Part shown: one piece after another, positions 1 through 8,694 of the stretch | How the letters are laid out: each line of letters opens with the position of its first letter | Position numbering within the stretch: position 1 is the stretch's first letter | Source of the DNA: Actinomadura graeca | GTDB taxonomy: Bacteria > Actinomycetota > Actinomycetes > Streptosporangiales > Streptosporangiaceae | Assembly (NCBI RefSeq): GCF_019175365.1 | Contig: NZ_CP059572.1 | Coordinates: 4,526,001 to 4,590,000, forward strand | Direction: 5' to 3' | DNA length: 64,000 bases | Notes under the pieces: generated by a model | Seen by the model: the letters and a program-made list of their open reading frames with translations, nothing else | What the model was told of the DNA's origin: nothing | The model's database searches: none | Made by a program: the position numbers and the translations under genes

Positions 1-486
1 GAGGCAGACGATCTCGCTGCCGAATCCGGTTTCGCCCCTGTCGCCGGACCCGCCGTCCGCGTGTCCCTCGACGACGCGCCGCCGCCCGGACCGGGCGAGC
101 TGCCGCACGGCGTCCGCCCGGACGACCTCGTCGTCCACCAGGGGGACGTCCAGGCGGTCGTGAACGCGCTGTGGGCGGGCGGAGCGCGCGCGATGCAGAT
201 CATGGACCAGCGGGTGATCTCCACGAGCGCCGTGCGCTGCGTCGGCAACACCCTGATCCTCCAGGGGGTCGTGTACTCGCCGCCGTTCCGGATCACCGCC
301 GCGGGCGACCCCGCCCGGCTGCGGTCCGCGCTCGACGCGTCACCTCAGATTGGGACGTACCGTAAGTACGTCCGCGCGTACGGGCTCGGATACGCGGTCC
401 GTACCCTGGATCGCGCCACCTTGCCCGCCTACACCGGAAACGTCACCATGAAGCACGCGACGGTGCCCGGCGGCGACGGCCCCTAG
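1..486 (+). CDS. DUF881 family protein, C-terminal part (5' end outside the window)
   Basis: The frame is open from base 1 and ends at the TAG at 484. The visible 161 residues match the C-terminal region of DUF881 (YlxW-like) proteins: an NALWAGGARAMQIMDQR segment, then the VRCVGNTL and PPFRITAAGD segments, ending near a VRTLDRATLPAY stretch. Members are usually membrane-anchored extracytoplasmic proteins found beside crgA, sortase and pabA in actinobacteria, and the same neighbours follow here. The molecular function is unknown. A GTG at 61 could be mistaken for the start, but the homologous region extends upstream of it, so the gene is 5'-truncated by the window edge. Confidence 0.85.
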   Translation, partial: EADDLAAESGFAPVAGPAVRVSLDDAPPPGPGELPHGVRPDDLVVHQGDVQAVVNALWAGGARAMQIMDQRVISTSAVRCVGNTLILQGVVYSPPFRITAAGDPARLRSALDASPQIGTYRKYVRAYGLGYAVRTLDRATLPAYTGNVTMKHATVPGGDGP

Positions 487-563
487 CGCGACGGGCGCGC
501 GGGACGGGACGCGTTCCGGTGGGGCCGGAACGGCACCGACAGGAAAGCGGAGGGGGATGCCCG

Positions 564-1199
564 GTGCGGGTGATCATCCGTGGCATGGGCGAGCTGTGCA
601 TCACCGCCGGTCTGGTCCTGATGCTGTTCGTCATGTACGAACTGTGGGGGACGGGCCAGTACACGCGCGCCCAGCAGGACCGCCTCGGCCGCGAGCTGGC
701 GAAGACGTGGACGTCGTCGGCGGTGACCACCGAGAAGGTCAGGCTCGGCTCGGGCCTCGCGATGATCCGCATCCCCCGGTTCGGACGCAAATACCACTTC
801 GTCGTCATCGAGGGCGTCGCCCGCGCCGACCTGCGCAAGGGCCCCGGCCACTACCCCGGCAGCGCGATGCCCGGCCAGATCGGCAACTTCGTCGTCTCCG
901 GCCACCGGACGACCTACTCCGCGCCGTTCAACCGGCTCGGCGAGCTGCGCGCCGGGGACGAGATCCTCATCGACACCCGGGACCGGCAGTACGTCTACAA
1001 GGTCACCGGACGCGAGATCGTCAAGCCGTCCGCCGTCGAGGTGACCGCGCCCGTCCCCTTCCACCCGAAGAAGCGGCCGACCGAAAAGCGGATCACGCTC
1101 ACCACCTGTCACCCGAAGTACTCCGCCGCGCAACGGATGATCATCTTTGGGGAGCTGTCCGCCGAGCTGCCCCGCGCCGCCGCACCGAACGGAAAGTAG
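564..1199 (+). CDS. Class E sortase
   Basis: Transpeptidase of about 211 aa that should anchor surface proteins to peptidoglycan. An N-terminal membrane segment (LCITAGLVLMLFVMYELW) is followed by the sortase domain. Catalytic residues are visible: His114 in VVSGHRTTY, Cys182 in TLTTCHP and Arg191 in SAAQRM. The TLTTCHP signature is typical of class E enzymes of high-GC actinobacteria. The GTG at 564 is chosen because AGGAAAGCGGAGGGGG lies just upstream and the protein then starts directly before the membrane anchor; an upstream in-frame start at 519 would add 15 unlikely residues. No substrate with an LAXTG motif was noticed in the window. Confidence 0.9.
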   Translation: MRVIIRGMGELCITAGLVLMLFVMYELWGTGQYTRAQQDRLGRELAKTWTSSAVTTEKVRLGSGLAMIRIPRFGRKYHFVVIEGVARADLRKGPGHYPGSAMPGQIGNFVVSGHRTTYSAPFNRLGELRAGDEILIDTRDRQYVYKVTGREIVKPSAVEVTAPVPFHPKKRPTEKRITLTTCHPKYSAAQRMIIFGELSAELPRAAAPNGK

Positions 1200-1207
1200 A
1201 GGACACC

Positions 1208-1393
1208 GTGTACGCCTGGATCTGGCGCCGGCTGCCGGGAACCTGGCAGACCAAGACCGCCATCGCGCTCCTCCTCGTCATCGCCGCCGGCATCGTGTTC
1301 TGGTTCGTCGTGTTCCCGTGGATGGAGCCGAAGGTCCAGTTCGACCACGGTGTCGTGGACGGCACGCCATCCGCTCCGCCCGGGCCGGGGTGA
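1208..1393 (+). CDS. Small membrane protein between sortase and pabA
   Basis: 61 aa from a GTG preceded by AGAGGACACC. It starts YAWIWRRLPG, has one hydrophobic helix (AIALLLVIAAGIVFWFVVFP) and then a short acidic/proline tail. A protein with the same N-terminal WIWRRLPG pattern and length sits between sortase and pabA in other actinobacteria (recalled family knowledge). It is 8 bp after the sortase gene and 4 bp before pabA, so the three genes are very likely co-transcribed. Function unknown. Confidence 0.75.
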   Translation: MYAWIWRRLPGTWQTKTAIALLLVIAAGIVFWFVVFPWMEPKVQFDHGVVDGTPSAPPGPG

Positions 1394-1397
1394 GCCG

Positions 1398-1979
1398 GTG
1401 CGCGTCCTCGTCGTGGACAACCACGACAGCTTCGTGTTCAACCTCGTCCAGTACCTGCGGGAACTGGGCGCCGACTGCGTCGTGAAGGACCGCTCGGACG
1501 TCACCGTCCGGGACGCCGCGTCCGTCGCGGGCGTGCTGCTGAGCCCCGGCCCCGGGCACCCCGCCGACACGGAGGTGTGCCTCGATCTCGTCGAGGACGC
1601 CGGGCACCGCGGAGTGCCCCTCCTCGGCGTCTGCCTCGGCCACCAGGTGATCGCGCACGTGCACGGCGCGACGGTGTCGCGGGCGCCGGAGGTCGTCCAC
1701 GGGTACGCGAGCCCGATCGCGCACGACGGCGCCGGCGTGTTCCGCGGCCTGCCCGACCCGTTCCCCGCGACCCGCTACCACTCGCTCGCCGTCGAGCCCG
1801 CCACCGTGCCCGGGGACGTCCTGCGGATCACCGCGCGGACGCCGGACGGGATCGTCATGGGCCTGCGGCACCGGACGCTGCCCGTCGAGGGCGTCCAGTT
1901 CCACCCCGAGTCGGTGCTGTCCGCCGACGGGCACCTGCTCCTCTCGAACTGGCTTGAGATGTGCACGTCCCTCGTATGA
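1398..1979 (+). CDS. pabA: Aminodeoxychorismate/anthranilate synthase glutamine amidotransferase subunit
   Basis: Class I glutamine amidotransferase of 193 aa supplying ammonia for 4-amino-4-deoxychorismate (folate) and/or anthranilate synthesis. It starts VRVLVVDNHDSFVFNLVQYL, carries the LLSPGPGHP oxyanion segment, the nucleophile Cys in LLGVCLGHQ, and the His-Glu pair in VQFHPES. GTG 1398 begins right at the conserved DNHDSF block, with a GGGGTGAGCC purine stretch upstream. No partner pabB/trpE is adjacent, as is usual at this conserved locus (trpG next to pknB in Mycobacterium). It may serve both pathways. Two hairpins follow it. Confidence 0.93.
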   Translation: MRVLVVDNHDSFVFNLVQYLRELGADCVVKDRSDVTVRDAASVAGVLLSPGPGHPADTEVCLDLVEDAGHRGVPLLGVCLGHQVIAHVHGATVSRAPEVVHGYASPIAHDGAGVFRGLPDPFPATRYHSLAVEPATVPGDVLRITARTPDGIVMGLRHRTLPVEGVQFHPESVLSADGHLLLSNWLEMCTSLV

Positions 1980-2089
1980 CCTGCGTATTCGCCGTGACGG
2001 CACGACGTCGGCGAGTCGTTCGCCGCTCGGTACGGAAAAATTCCGCTGAAATCCGTAACGTCCCGACATGCCACTCCGAAGACTCTAGT

Positions 2090-2128
2090 GAGGGCTTCCG
2101 CCATTGCCCCCGAGTGGCGGAGGCCCTC
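2090..2128. terminator. Hairpin after pabA
   Basis: A 15-nt arm at 2090-2104 (GAGGGCTTCCGCCAT) pairs with 2114-2128 with one mismatch, loop of 9 nt. It is GC-rich, has no clear T run, and lies 110 bp after the pabA stop, so it is a probable terminator for pabA. Confidence 0.6.
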
Positions 2129-2204
2129 CCTCATGCCCGGCGGCCGCACCCGGTGGCCACACCCCGGCGGTCATGCGACCGCCCGCCCGGCACGCCCGGA
2201 CGAC

Positions 2205-2249
2205 GATCAGGGCCCCGGCCCCTCTCGCGAGGGGGCCGGGGCCCTGATC
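2205..2249. terminator. Strong hairpin between convergent pabA and pknB
   Basis: Arms 2205-2222 and 2232-2249 (GATCAGGGCCCCGGCCCC and its complement) form an 18-bp perfect stem with a 9-nt loop. It is placed 16 bp beyond the pknB stop on the minus strand and can act in both directions. Confidence 0.85.
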
Positions 2250-2264
2250 ACATGTGCGGCTCGC

Positions 2265-4085
2265 TCAGCCGTCGTCGCCACCCGGGAAGCCGGGGAGCGT
2301 GGGCGTCGACGGGCTGGTCGGCAGCGTCGGCGTCGGAGACGGCTTCTGCGCCACGAAGATCGTGACGATGTCGCCCGGCGCCACCGTCGCGTCCGGGCCC
2401 GGCGACTGGTCGTACACGAAGCCGACCGCGACCGGGCGGTCCGCCGGCGGCGTGCCCCGCTCCACCTTGCACCTCAGCCCGAGACCCTCAAGCCTCGCGC
2501 AGGCCGCGCGCTGGCTGCTGTTGGTCAGGTTCGGCACCTTCAGGGTGCTCGGCCCGTTCGACACGTACACGACGACGTTGGAGTTCTTGGGCGCCTTCTC
2601 GCCACCCGACGGATCGGTGCGGATGACACTGAGCCGCGGGACGGAGTCGCTCGTCTCGACCTTCTTCTCGACGTTGAAGCCCTTGGCCTCCAGCAGGTTC
2701 TTCGCGACCGTGTACGGCTTGCCCGCCACGTCCGGGACCTCGACCTCCGCGGGCGGGCGCTTGCCCCTGGAGACCGTCAGCGTCACCGTCCCGCCCTCCT
2801 CGACCTCGCTGCCGGGCCTCGGGTCGGAGGTGATCACGTTGCCGCGCCGGATGTCGTCGTTGTAGTCGGTCTTCGGGTCGCCGACCTTCAGGCCGAGCTT
2901 GGTGAGCTGCGCCTTCGCCTGCGTCTGCGGGACGTCCACGATGCTCTGCGGGATCGGGACCTTCTCGGTGCCGTCGCCGCCGCCGCCCGACATCATGAAC
3001 CCGATCACGGCGGCGCCGCCGATGAACAGCACGGCGAGCGCGATCCAGATCGCGGCCTTCTTCCCGCCGCCGCCCCGGTCGGGACCGTCCTCGTCATAGT
3101 GGACGGGCGGCAGGTCGTACCCGTTGCCGACCGGGCGCTGCACCTGCGTGCGGGCGGGACCGCCCTGCGGGTAGCCGCCCATCACCTGGGTGCCGCCCGG
3201 CTGCGAGCCCATCAGCATCGTGGACGCGGCGGTCGAGGCCACCGGCTGCCCCTGCAGGACGCGCTGGATCTCCTGCCGGAACTCCGTCGCGTTCTGGTAG
3301 CGGTGCGCCGGGTCCTTGGCCATGGCCTTCAGCACGATCGCGTCGGCCCATTGCGGGATCTCCGGGTCCACCTGGGAGGGTGGCACCGGCTCCTCGCGCA
3401 CGTGCTGGTAGGCGATGGCGACCGGGGAGTCGCCGGTGAACGGCGGCTTGCCGGTGAGCAGTTCGTACAGCACGCAGCCGGTGGAGTAGATGTCGCTGCG
3501 GGCGTCCACCCGCTCGCCGCGCGCCTGCTCCGGCGACAGGTACTGCGCGGTGCCGATCACCTGGGCGGTCTGCGTCATCGTCGCCGCCGAGTCGGACATG
3601 GCGCGGGCGATGCCGAAGTCCATGACCTTGACCTCGTGCGCCCGGGTGAGCATCACGTTGGCCGGCTTGATGTCGCGGTGCACGATCCCGCCGCGGTGGC
3701 TGTAGTCCAGCGCCCGCAGGATCCCGTCGGTGATCTCCAGGGCCTTGTCGGGCAGCAGCGCGCGGTTCTCCCTCAGCAGGTCGCGCAGCGTGCTGCCGTC
3801 CACGTACTCCATGACGATGTAGGGGATGGACGTCTCGCCGATCATGTCCTCGCCGGTGTCGTACACGGCGATGACCGAGGGGTGGTTCAGCGACGCGGCG
3901 GACTGCGCCTCGCGCCGGAACCGGGCCTGGAACGTGGGGTCACGGGCCAGGTCGGAGCGCAGCGTCTTGACCGCGACCACGCGATCCAGACGCAGGTCTC
4001 GGGCACGGTAGACCTCGGCCATGCCGCCCCGCCCGATCACCGTGTCGAGCTCGTAGCGGCCGCCGAGCAGCCGAGGTTGACTCAT
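2265..4085 (-). CDS. pknB: PASTA-domain Ser/Thr protein kinase PknB
   Basis: Transmembrane Ser/Thr kinase of 606 aa controlling peptidoglycan synthesis and division. Kinase domain: P-loop GRGGMAEV (18-25), Lys40 in VAVKTL, HRDIKPAN (136-143), DFG (156-158) and an activation loop with the TxT-type TMTQT (169-173). One membrane helix follows a Lys-Lys pair near residue 340. The extracellular part shows three PASTA repeats (starting near KVPIPQSIVDV, VEVPDVAGK and LKVPNLTN), one fewer than M. tuberculosis PknB, then a Pro/Thr-rich tail. Its ATG has GAGGGAAAG upstream. It is last in the fhaA-fhaB-ppp-rodA-pbpA-pknA-pknB order, 22 bp after pknA. Confidence 0.97.
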   Translation of the reverse strand: MSQPRLLGGRYELDTVIGRGGMAEVYRARDLRLDRVVAVKTLRSDLARDPTFQARFRREAQSAASLNHPSVIAVYDTGEDMIGETSIPYIVMEYVDGSTLRDLLRENRALLPDKALEITDGILRALDYSHRGGIVHRDIKPANVMLTRAHEVKVMDFGIARAMSDSAATMTQTAQVIGTAQYLSPEQARGERVDARSDIYSTGCVLYELLTGKPPFTGDSPVAIAYQHVREEPVPPSQVDPEIPQWADAIVLKAMAKDPAHRYQNATEFRQEIQRVLQGQPVASTAASTMLMGSQPGGTQVMGGYPQGGPARTQVQRPVGNGYDLPPVHYDEDGPDRGGGGKKAAIWIALAVLFIGGAAVIGFMMSGGGGDGTEKVPIPQSIVDVPQTQAKAQLTKLGLKVGDPKTDYNDDIRRGNVITSDPRPGSEVEEGGTVTLTVSRGKRPPAEVEVPDVAGKPYTVAKNLLEAKGFNVEKKVETSDSVPRLSVIRTDPSGGEKAPKNSNVVVYVSNGPSTLKVPNLTNSSQRAACARLEGLGLRCKVERGTPPADRPVAVGFVYDQSPGPDATVAPGDIVTIFVAQKPSPTPTLPTSPSTPTLPGFPGGDDG

Positions 4086-4107
4086 ATGTGCACTTTCCCT
4101 CGTACGT

Positions 4108-5619
4108 CTACACCTTGTCCTCCGAACCTAGCTCCCCGTTATGCGTGGGTGAGGGATCCGGGCTCGGAGTTGACGGAGTCGTGGTGCTCGCCATCGTTCT
4201 CGGTGTGGGGCCTGGGGCGCTGGGAGTCGCCCGGGACGGTTTCCTCGTTGGCTTCTGTGTAGTGGACGCGCGGCCCGTCCCGGGTGTTGACGGACGGATA
4301 CTACGCGTCCCGTGCCGCCGCGGGACGGCCGGTGCCGGACGCGGCATCTTTCGAACCGACGGCGTGCCCCGCAGGACGGCGGGCTCCTCCTCGACCTCGC
4401 CGCCGGCCGGGCCCGTGGCGGGGACCGGTGCGGGATCGCGCTTGCCGCCGGGACCGGCGAAGGCGAAACCCTTCCACAGGGACGCGGCCAGGACGCCGGC
4501 GACCAGCAGTCCCGCCGCGACCGAGGCGTACGCCAGGGCCGAGCGCCGTTGCCCGGTCCCCCTGGTGAGATTATCCGGCCCAGACCTGACGTCAAATCCC
4601 GACAATTCGGACGATCGCCCCTGCTTCCGGACGGTCTGTCCCCCAGCCGGGCGGGTCACGCCCGCACCCGCCACCGCGTTACCCGCAGCGGCACTCGCCG
4701 AAGCCCACGCCGAAGCGCCCGCGGCCGGGCCCGCCACCGGGCCCTCGACGGCGTCCGCCGAGGCGGCGATCCCGGGTCCGTGCGCGGACCGCGCCGGCCG
4801 TCCGGTTCTCAGCCGGGCGCGGATCTCCAGCGCCCGGTCCGCCACCGCGTTCGCGTCCGCCGGACGGTCCTCCGGCGCCTTGGCCAGCATCCGCGAGATC
4901 AGCTCCCGCGCCGCCGCCGGCACCCGCGCGGGCAGCTCCGGCGGCGCGTCCTTCACATGCTTCAGCGCGATCTCCACCGGCGTCCGGCCGCCGAACGGCG
5001 GCGCGCCGGTCAGGCACTCGTAGGCCACCACGCCCAGCGAGTACACGTCCGCGGCCGGGCTGATCGGCTGCCCCGACGCCTGCTCGGGCGAGATGTAGTG
5101 CGCCGTCCCCATCACCATGCCGGTCGCCGTCTGCGACGCCGACGCCAGCCGCCGCGCGATCCCGAAGTCGGTGATCTTCAGCATGCCGTCCGGTGACACC
5201 ATCAGGTTCGCCGGCTTCACGTCCCGGTGCACGATCCCGGCCTCGTGCGCCACCGTCAGCGCCCGTCCCGCCTGCACCATCAGGTCCAGGACGGCCTCCA
5301 GCGGCAGCCCGCCGCGCGCGAGGATCGCGTCGAGCGCCTCGCCCGGCACCAGCTCCATCACCAGGTACATCCGGCCGTCCTGCTCGCCGAAATCGAACAC
5401 CTGGGCGATGCCGCGATGCTGGAGACCGGCCGCGAGGTCGGCCTCCGACCCGAACCGGCGCCGCGCCGACTCGTCCGACCCGAACTCCGGCCGCAGCAGC
5501 TTCACCGCGACCTGGCGCCCGGCGGAGGAGTCGGACGCGCGCCAGACCTCGCCCATCCCCCCGGTCGCCAGCCGCTCGAGCAGCCGGTACCGGTGGTCCA
5601 GGACGAGGCCCGCGCTCAC
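4108..5619 (-). CDS. pknA: Ser/Thr protein kinase, PknA-like
   Basis: 503 aa. The N-terminal kinase domain has the ATGGMGEVWRA P-loop, AVKLL lysine, HRDVKPANLM catalytic loop and ITDFGIARR magnesium-binding motif. An Ala/Pro-rich linker, a single membrane helix (LAYASVAAGLLVAGVLAASL) and a Pro/Thr/Arg-rich external tail follow; there are no PASTA repeats. By position and architecture it corresponds to PknA, the partner kinase of PknB in cell-shape control. Its GTG start overlaps the pbpA stop by 4 bp (GTGA), implying translational coupling. Confidence 0.92.
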   Translation of the reverse strand: MSAGLVLDHRYRLLERLATGGMGEVWRASDSSAGRQVAVKLLRPEFGSDESARRRFGSEADLAAGLQHRGIAQVFDFGEQDGRMYLVMELVPGEALDAILARGGLPLEAVLDLMVQAGRALTVAHEAGIVHRDVKPANLMVSPDGMLKITDFGIARRLASASQTATGMVMGTAHYISPEQASGQPISPAADVYSLGVVAYECLTGAPPFGGRTPVEIALKHVKDAPPELPARVPAAARELISRMLAKAPEDRPADANAVADRALEIRARLRTGRPARSAHGPGIAASADAVEGPVAGPAAGASAWASASAAAGNAVAGAGVTRPAGGQTVRKQGRSSELSGFDVRSGPDNLTRGTGQRRSALAYASVAAGLLVAGVLAASLWKGFAFAGPGGKRDPAPVPATGPAGGEVEEEPAVLRGTPSVRKMPRPAPAVPRRHGTRSIRPSTPGTGRASTTQKPTRKPSRATPSAPGPTPRTMASTTTPSTPSPDPSPTHNGELGSEDKV

Positions 5620-7097
5620 TTCCTCAGCACCGCCGCCATGATGTCCGCCGCCACGGGGCCGGCGTTGGTCGCGCCGTCGCCGGGGCCCTCGGTGATGACC
5701 GCGAACGCGTACCGCGGGTTCTCCACCGGGCCGAACCCGACGAACCAGCGGGAGTTCGGGATCGGCGCCCCCTGCTCGGCGGTACCGGTCTTGCCCGCGA
5801 TGTTGCGGCCCTGGAGGTTCTTCGCGGTGCCCTCGGAGACCACCGCGCGCATCATGTCCGCGAGCTGCGCGGCGTGGTCGGCCGACATGGCCTGCGCGTA
5901 CTGCTTCGGCGAGGCGTTGTACAGCTCGCTCTGGTCCTTCGCCCGCACCTTCTGCACCACGTACGGGTTCATGATCTTGCCCTTGTTCGCGATCGCCGCG
6001 GCGACCATCGCCATCTGGAGCGGCGTGGCCCGCACGTCCTGCTGGCCGATCCCGGAACGCGCCGTCGCGTCACCGCCGGTCGGGATCGTCTTGCCGCTCG
6101 CGTCCTGCGTGGTCAGCGGCACGTCGCTCTTGGCGGCGTACATGTCCGGCTCCAGCGTGACCCTCTTGCCGAACCCGAACTTCTCCGCGCCCTGGTGCAG
6201 CTGCTGGATCCCGAGGTCGAGCGCCATCTTCGCGAACGAGGTGTTGCAGGACTCGGCGAACGCGCCCTTCAGCGGCGCCTGCCCCGCGCAGCTGCCGCTG
6301 TCGTGCGAGTTCGGCAGCGGCCTCCCCGACTCCGGCAGGATCAGCTGGCCGGTGTTCACGGTGGTCGAACTGCTGAGGTTGAGCCTCTCCATCCCCACCG
6401 CCGACGTCACCGCCTTGAAGGACGAGCCCGGCGGGAACGTCTGGCTCAGCGCGTTGTCCACCAGCGGCTTGAGGACGCCCCTCGCGCCGTCCAGCTCCTG
6501 CAGCCGCTTCGCGCCCTTCTCGCCCGCCTGCGGCGCCACCTCGTTCGGGTCGAACGACGGCCACGACGCCGCGACCTGGATCGCGCCGGTCTTGATGTCC
6601 ATCACCACGGCGCCGCCGCGGCGGCCCTCCTGCGTCTGCGCCCGCAGCCGCTGGTAGGCGACCCGCTGCGCCTCCGTGTTGATCGACAGCTCGAGGTTCG
6701 CGCCCTCGGCCTTCTTGCCGATGAACGTGTCGAACCAGCGCTGCTGCGTGATCCGCTTGTCCTTGCCGCCGAGCAGCGAGTTGTAGGCCCGCTCCACCTG
6801 CGTGGCGTTGCCGTTGAAGTACCCCGTCACCGGGGCGAAGATCGGGCCGTCCTTGTACGAGCGGCCGTACTTCGGGTTGTCCTTGCCGGTCTCCTGCGAC
6901 GTCACCAGCACCACGCCGCCCGCCGAGATCGTCCCGCGCGGCGAGTTGAACAGGTCCGAGTACTGCCGGCTGTTGTTCGGGTCCGTCCGCAGGTCCTCGG
7001 CCTGGCTTCCCTGGACGTAGTTCACCTGCGCCATCAATCCGAAGAACAGCAGCAATCCGAAGATCGCCACCCGCCGGATCGGCTTGTCCATGTTCAT
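5616..7097 (-). CDS. pbpA: Penicillin-binding protein 2 / PbpA transpeptidase
   Basis: Class B penicillin-binding protein of 493 aa cross-linking peptidoglycan outside the membrane. An N-terminal signal anchor (VAIFGLLLFFGLMAQVNYV) is followed by the dimerisation region and the transpeptidase domain with SSFK (active serine in PPGSSFKAV), an SCN-type second motif (ESCNTSFAKM) and KTGTAEQ. Start: ATG at 7097 or, two codons later, at 7091; neither has a clear Shine-Dalgarno, consistent with coupling to rodA, whose stop is 10 bp upstream. Partner of the adjacent RodA glycosyltransferase. Confidence 0.95.
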   Translation of the reverse strand: MNMDKPIRRVAIFGLLLFFGLMAQVNYVQGSQAEDLRTDPNNSRQYSDLFNSPRGTISAGGVVLVTSQETGKDNPKYGRSYKDGPIFAPVTGYFNGNATQVERAYNSLLGGKDKRITQQRWFDTFIGKKAEGANLELSINTEAQRVAYQRLRAQTQEGRRGGAVVMDIKTGAIQVAASWPSFDPNEVAPQAGEKGAKRLQELDGARGVLKPLVDNALSQTFPPGSSFKAVTSAVGMERLNLSSSTTVNTGQLILPESGRPLPNSHDSGSCAGQAPLKGAFAESCNTSFAKMALDLGIQQLHQGAEKFGFGKRVTLEPDMYAAKSDVPLTTQDASGKTIPTGGDATARSGIGQQDVRATPLQMAMVAAAIANKGKIMNPYVVQKVRAKDQSELYNASPKQYAQAMSADHAAQLADMMRAVVSEGTAKNLQGRNIAGKTGTAEQGAPIPNSRWFVGFGPVENPRYAFAVITEGPGDGATNAGPVAADIMAAVLRK

Positions 7098-7107
7098 GGG
7101 AGGGAGA

Positions 7108-8694
7108 TCACCTCGTGCTCACGATCTGGGTCATGCCCTCGTCCTGGATCGCCTGGGGGGCCGGTTTGCGCGCGTCGTGGCTCATCCGGACCAGGATCGC
7201 GATCAGGATCCAGTTGGCCATCAGCGACGAGCCGCCCTGCGAGAGGAACGGCGTCGTGAGGCCGGTGAGCGGGATCAACCGGGTGACACCGCCGACGATG
7301 ACGAACACCTGGAGGCCGAGGACGAAGGAGACGCCCCCGGCGAAGAGTTTCAGGAACGGGTCGCGCGCCGCCACGGCGGTCTTCATCCCCCGTTGCACGA
7401 TCAGCGCGTAGACCAGCAGCAACACCATCAGGCCCGTCAGGCCGAGCTCCTCGCCCAGCGAGTCGAAGATGAAGTCGCTGAACGACAGCGGCGTCCGCCA
7501 CGGCTCGCCCTGGCCGAGGCCGGTGCCGAGCACCCCGCCCTGGCCGAGCGCGAACAGGCCCTTCATGAGCTGCGCGCTGTCGGAGTACTCGCCGCCGAGC
7601 TCGGCGCACGCGCTGAAGCCCGGCGAGATGCTGCCCTGCGCCTTGTACTTCTTGAAGATGTCGGTGTCGGGGTTGACCGGGACGACCTTGCCGCTGTCCA
7701 GCAGGCAGCCGCCGTCGAAGTACGGCTTCGGGTTCTGCCAGATGTCGATGCGCTGGTTGACGTGCCCCATGAACGGCAGCAGCGTCGCGATGAACACGCC
7801 GATCGCCAGCAGGCCGATGCCGATCATCACCCAGGACACCCGCTGCGTGGCGATGTAGAGCATCGACACGAACAGGCCGAAGAACAGCAGCGCCGTCCCG
7901 AGGTCCTTCTGCATGAACAGCACGCCCAGGCAGAAGAACCAGATCACGAGGATCGGCCCCAGGTCGCGGGCGCGGGGCAGGCTGATCGGGCCGGCCTTCT
8001 TGCCGATCAGCGACATCGCCTGGCGCTTGTTGACCAGGTACCCGGCGAAGAACACGACGAGCAGCAGCTTGGCGAACTCGCCCGGCTGCACCGAGAACGG
8101 GCCGAGGCGGATCCACACGCGGGCGCCGTTGATCTCGGCGCCGATGCCGGGGACGATCGGCAGCAGCAGCAGGATGACCGCGCACAGGCCGATCAGGTAC
8201 GTGTAGCGCTGCGCGGTCTTCGGGGTGAACGACAGCGGCGCGTCCGTCCTGTCGGTGTCCCGCATGATCAGGACGGCGGCCACGAACAGGCCGATGCCGA
8301 CGAACGTCCACATGAGCTGGCCCGGCGCGTCCGCCGCGTCCGCGACCAGCTTCTTGCCCGCGGCGGCCGCGGCCTTCTTGTCCTCGCTGGTGTCCAGGTC
8401 GAGCCGGTAGATCATCGCCAGGCCGACGCCGTTCAGCGCGACCGCCAGCGGCAGCAGCAGCGGGTCGGCGTACGGCGCGAACTTCGCCTGGACGAAGTAG
8501 GCGGCGAACGCCAGCACCGCCAGCCCGCCGCCGTACACGAACAGGCCGCCGGGAATCTTGCCGTCCCGGGCCAGCCCGACCTCCGCGAACGCCGACAGCG
8601 TCAGCACCATCGCGAAGATCAGCAGCGCGAACGAGGCCGCGTTGCGCCGCTGGTACGGCAGATGCGCCCTGATCTGCGCCCCGAGTCCGCTCAT
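7108..8694 (-). CDS. rodA: RodA/FtsW family peptidoglycan polymerase
   Basis: Polytopic SEDS-family glycosyltransferase of 528 aa that polymerises lipid II. Visible signatures include GARVWIRLGPFSVQPGEFAKL, KPGPISL-type loops, and the C-terminal LTGLTTPFLSQGGSSLMANW block. About ten hydrophobic helices and a large extracytoplasmic loop (around the DIWQNPKPYFDGGC segment) can be seen. It starts with ATG overlapping the PP2C stop by 4 bp (ATGA) and is followed 10 bp later by its class B PBP partner, the standard RodA-PBP2 pairing. Confidence 0.95.
   Translation of the reverse strand: MSGLGAQIRAHLPYQRRNAASFALLIFAMVLTLSAFAEVGLARDGKIPGGLFVYGGGLAVLAFAAYFVQAKFAPYADPLLLPLAVALNGVGLAMIYRLDLDTSEDKKAAAAAGKKLVADAADAPGQLMWTFVGIGLFVAAVLIMRDTDRTDAPLSFTPKTAQRYTYLIGLCAVILLLLPIVPGIGAEINGARVWIRLGPFSVQPGEFAKLLLVVFFAGYLVNKRQAMSLIGKKAGPISLPRARDLGPILVIWFFCLGVLFMQKDLGTALLFFGLFVSMLYIATQRVSWVMIGIGLLAIGVFIATLLPFMGHVNQRIDIWQNPKPYFDGGCLLDSGKVVPVNPDTDIFKKYKAQGSISPGFSACAELGGEYSDSAQLMKGLFALGQGGVLGTGLGQGEPWRTPLSFSDFIFDSLGEELGLTGLMVLLLVYALIVQRGMKTAVAARDPFLKLFAGGVSFVLGLQVFVIVGGVTRLIPLTGLTTPFLSQGGSSLMANWILIAILVRMSHDARKPAPQAIQDEGMTQIVSTR

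Noticed and set aside
2088..4262. Very long plus-strand open frame opposite pknB (and similar frames opposite rodA, copA and other genes).
   Set aside because: Typical antisense frames of high-GC coding DNA: they are His/Arg/Ala-rich, without domains, and exactly oppose a clear gene.
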